NCBI RefSeq assembly: GCF_029210385.1
Contig: NZ_JARGDQ010000004.1
Span: 266,048 to 330,047 of the forward strand
DNA from: Desulfurivibrio dismutans
GTDB lineage: Bacteria > Desulfobacterota > Desulfobulbia > Desulfobulbales > Desulfurivibrionaceae
Direction of reading: 5' to 3'
DNA: 64,000 bases
Positions 63,857 to 64,000 of this stretch are shown piece after piece. Positions within the stretch are counted from its first letter, which is position 1; the number at the start of each line of letters is the position of its first letter. Under the pieces are notes generated by a model, which ran no database searches, was not told the DNA's origin, and saw only the letters and a list, made by a program, of their open reading frames with translations. The position numbers and the translations under genes are program-made.

Positions 63857-64000
63857 ATGAACCCCACCGCTCCCATCATCTCCAAGGTCTGGAGTTTCTG
63901 TACCACCCTGCGCGACGACGGGGTGAGCTACGGTGATTACCTGGAACAGCTCACCTACCTGATCTTCCTCAAGATGGCCGATGAATACGCCGGGCCGCCT
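63857..64000 (+). CDS. hsdM: Type I restriction-modification DNA methyltransferase HsdM (partial, runs off right edge)
   Basis: The 48 codons from ATG 63857 are open to the window end: MNPTAPIISKVWSFCTTLRD, DGVSYGDYLEQLTYLIFLKM, ADEYAGPP. This is the N-terminal helical domain of HsdM (W-x-x-x-x-x-L-R-x-x-x-x-x-x-x-Y-L-x-x-L-T-Y-L-I-F-L-K-M). The strong site GAGGGAGG lies not before this ATG but before an 11-codon frame starting TTG at 63825, whose TGA overlaps the hsdM ATG (ATGA). hsdM may therefore be translated by coupling to that small frame. HsdS and HsdR must lie to the right. Confidence 0.85.
   Translation, partial: MNPTAPIISKVWSFCTTLRDDGVSYGDYLEQLTYLIFLKMADEYAGPP

Overview
The window is GC-rich, densely coded chromosomal DNA of a Gram-negative bacterium: it has lptE, lnt, a lipoprotein and gspA/gspB-type secretion genes. 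The gene set suggests a sulfate- or sulfur-metabolising Desulfobacterota member of the Desulfobulbales type. Pointers are a fused AccA-AccD carboxyltransferase, a FapA/DUF342 protein, a sigma-54 regulator paired with a receiver-histidine kinase, and a GlcF-type Fe-S protein. The lineage is inference; there is no rRNA or tRNA here to settle it.

Layout. 1-5000 (minus strand): a DUF6763-like fragment, a universal stress protein, a ChaN-PDZ protein, trmFO and adk. 5-6.1 kb (plus): two Hsp20 chaperones. 6.1-6.7 kb: a non-coding block with two tandem homologous small-RNA candidates and two dispersed repeats. 6.7-10 kb: DUF445 and a PheA-ACT-TyrA fusion. 10-14 kb: a periplasmic mono-haem protein, an ABC exporter whose permease is frameshifted, and a structured RNA candidate. 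14-20 kb: a kinase/sigma-54 regulator pair, an SH3 protein, a GAF-HD-GYP phosphodiesterase and tlyA. 20-23 kb: glmM-cdaR-cdaA (c-di-AMP). Then rpsT, trpEGDC-trpF without trpBA, and fapA. 30-39 kb (minus): dsb-like, phoH and an in-frame ybeY-pdxJ fusion; corC, lnt, prfB (with its programmed frameshift) and glcF. 39-44 kb: an acetyl-CoA carboxylase operon (accC, fused accA-accD, a carrier protein). 44-48 kb: gspA/gspB, birA (which would biotinylate a carrier protein) and a glycosyltransferase.

48.2-51.9 kb is an accessory island. It has AT-rich repeats, two DUF1566/C-type-lectin-like secreted proteins whose last 45 codons look like variable regions of a diversity-generating retroelement (DGR), a truncated avd gene, a possible reverse-transcriptase fragment and a broken YefM antitoxin. 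I read this as a decayed DGR cassette whose two target genes survive. 51.9-60.7 kb returns to core genes (MFS, fbp, dus, tkt, lptE, leuS). 60.7-64 kb is accessory again: chrA behind an integrase/PadR chimera, a DUF4143 ATPase and the start of a type I hsdM.

Three dispersed repeat families run through the window. R1 is a ~100-nt imperfect palindrome with five copies. R2 is a ~150-180-nt multi-hairpin element with two copies plus a solo palindrome. R3 is a ~90-nt sequence with four copies. Together with the tandem sRNAs and the DGR remnant, they are the main structures not explained by ordinary genes.
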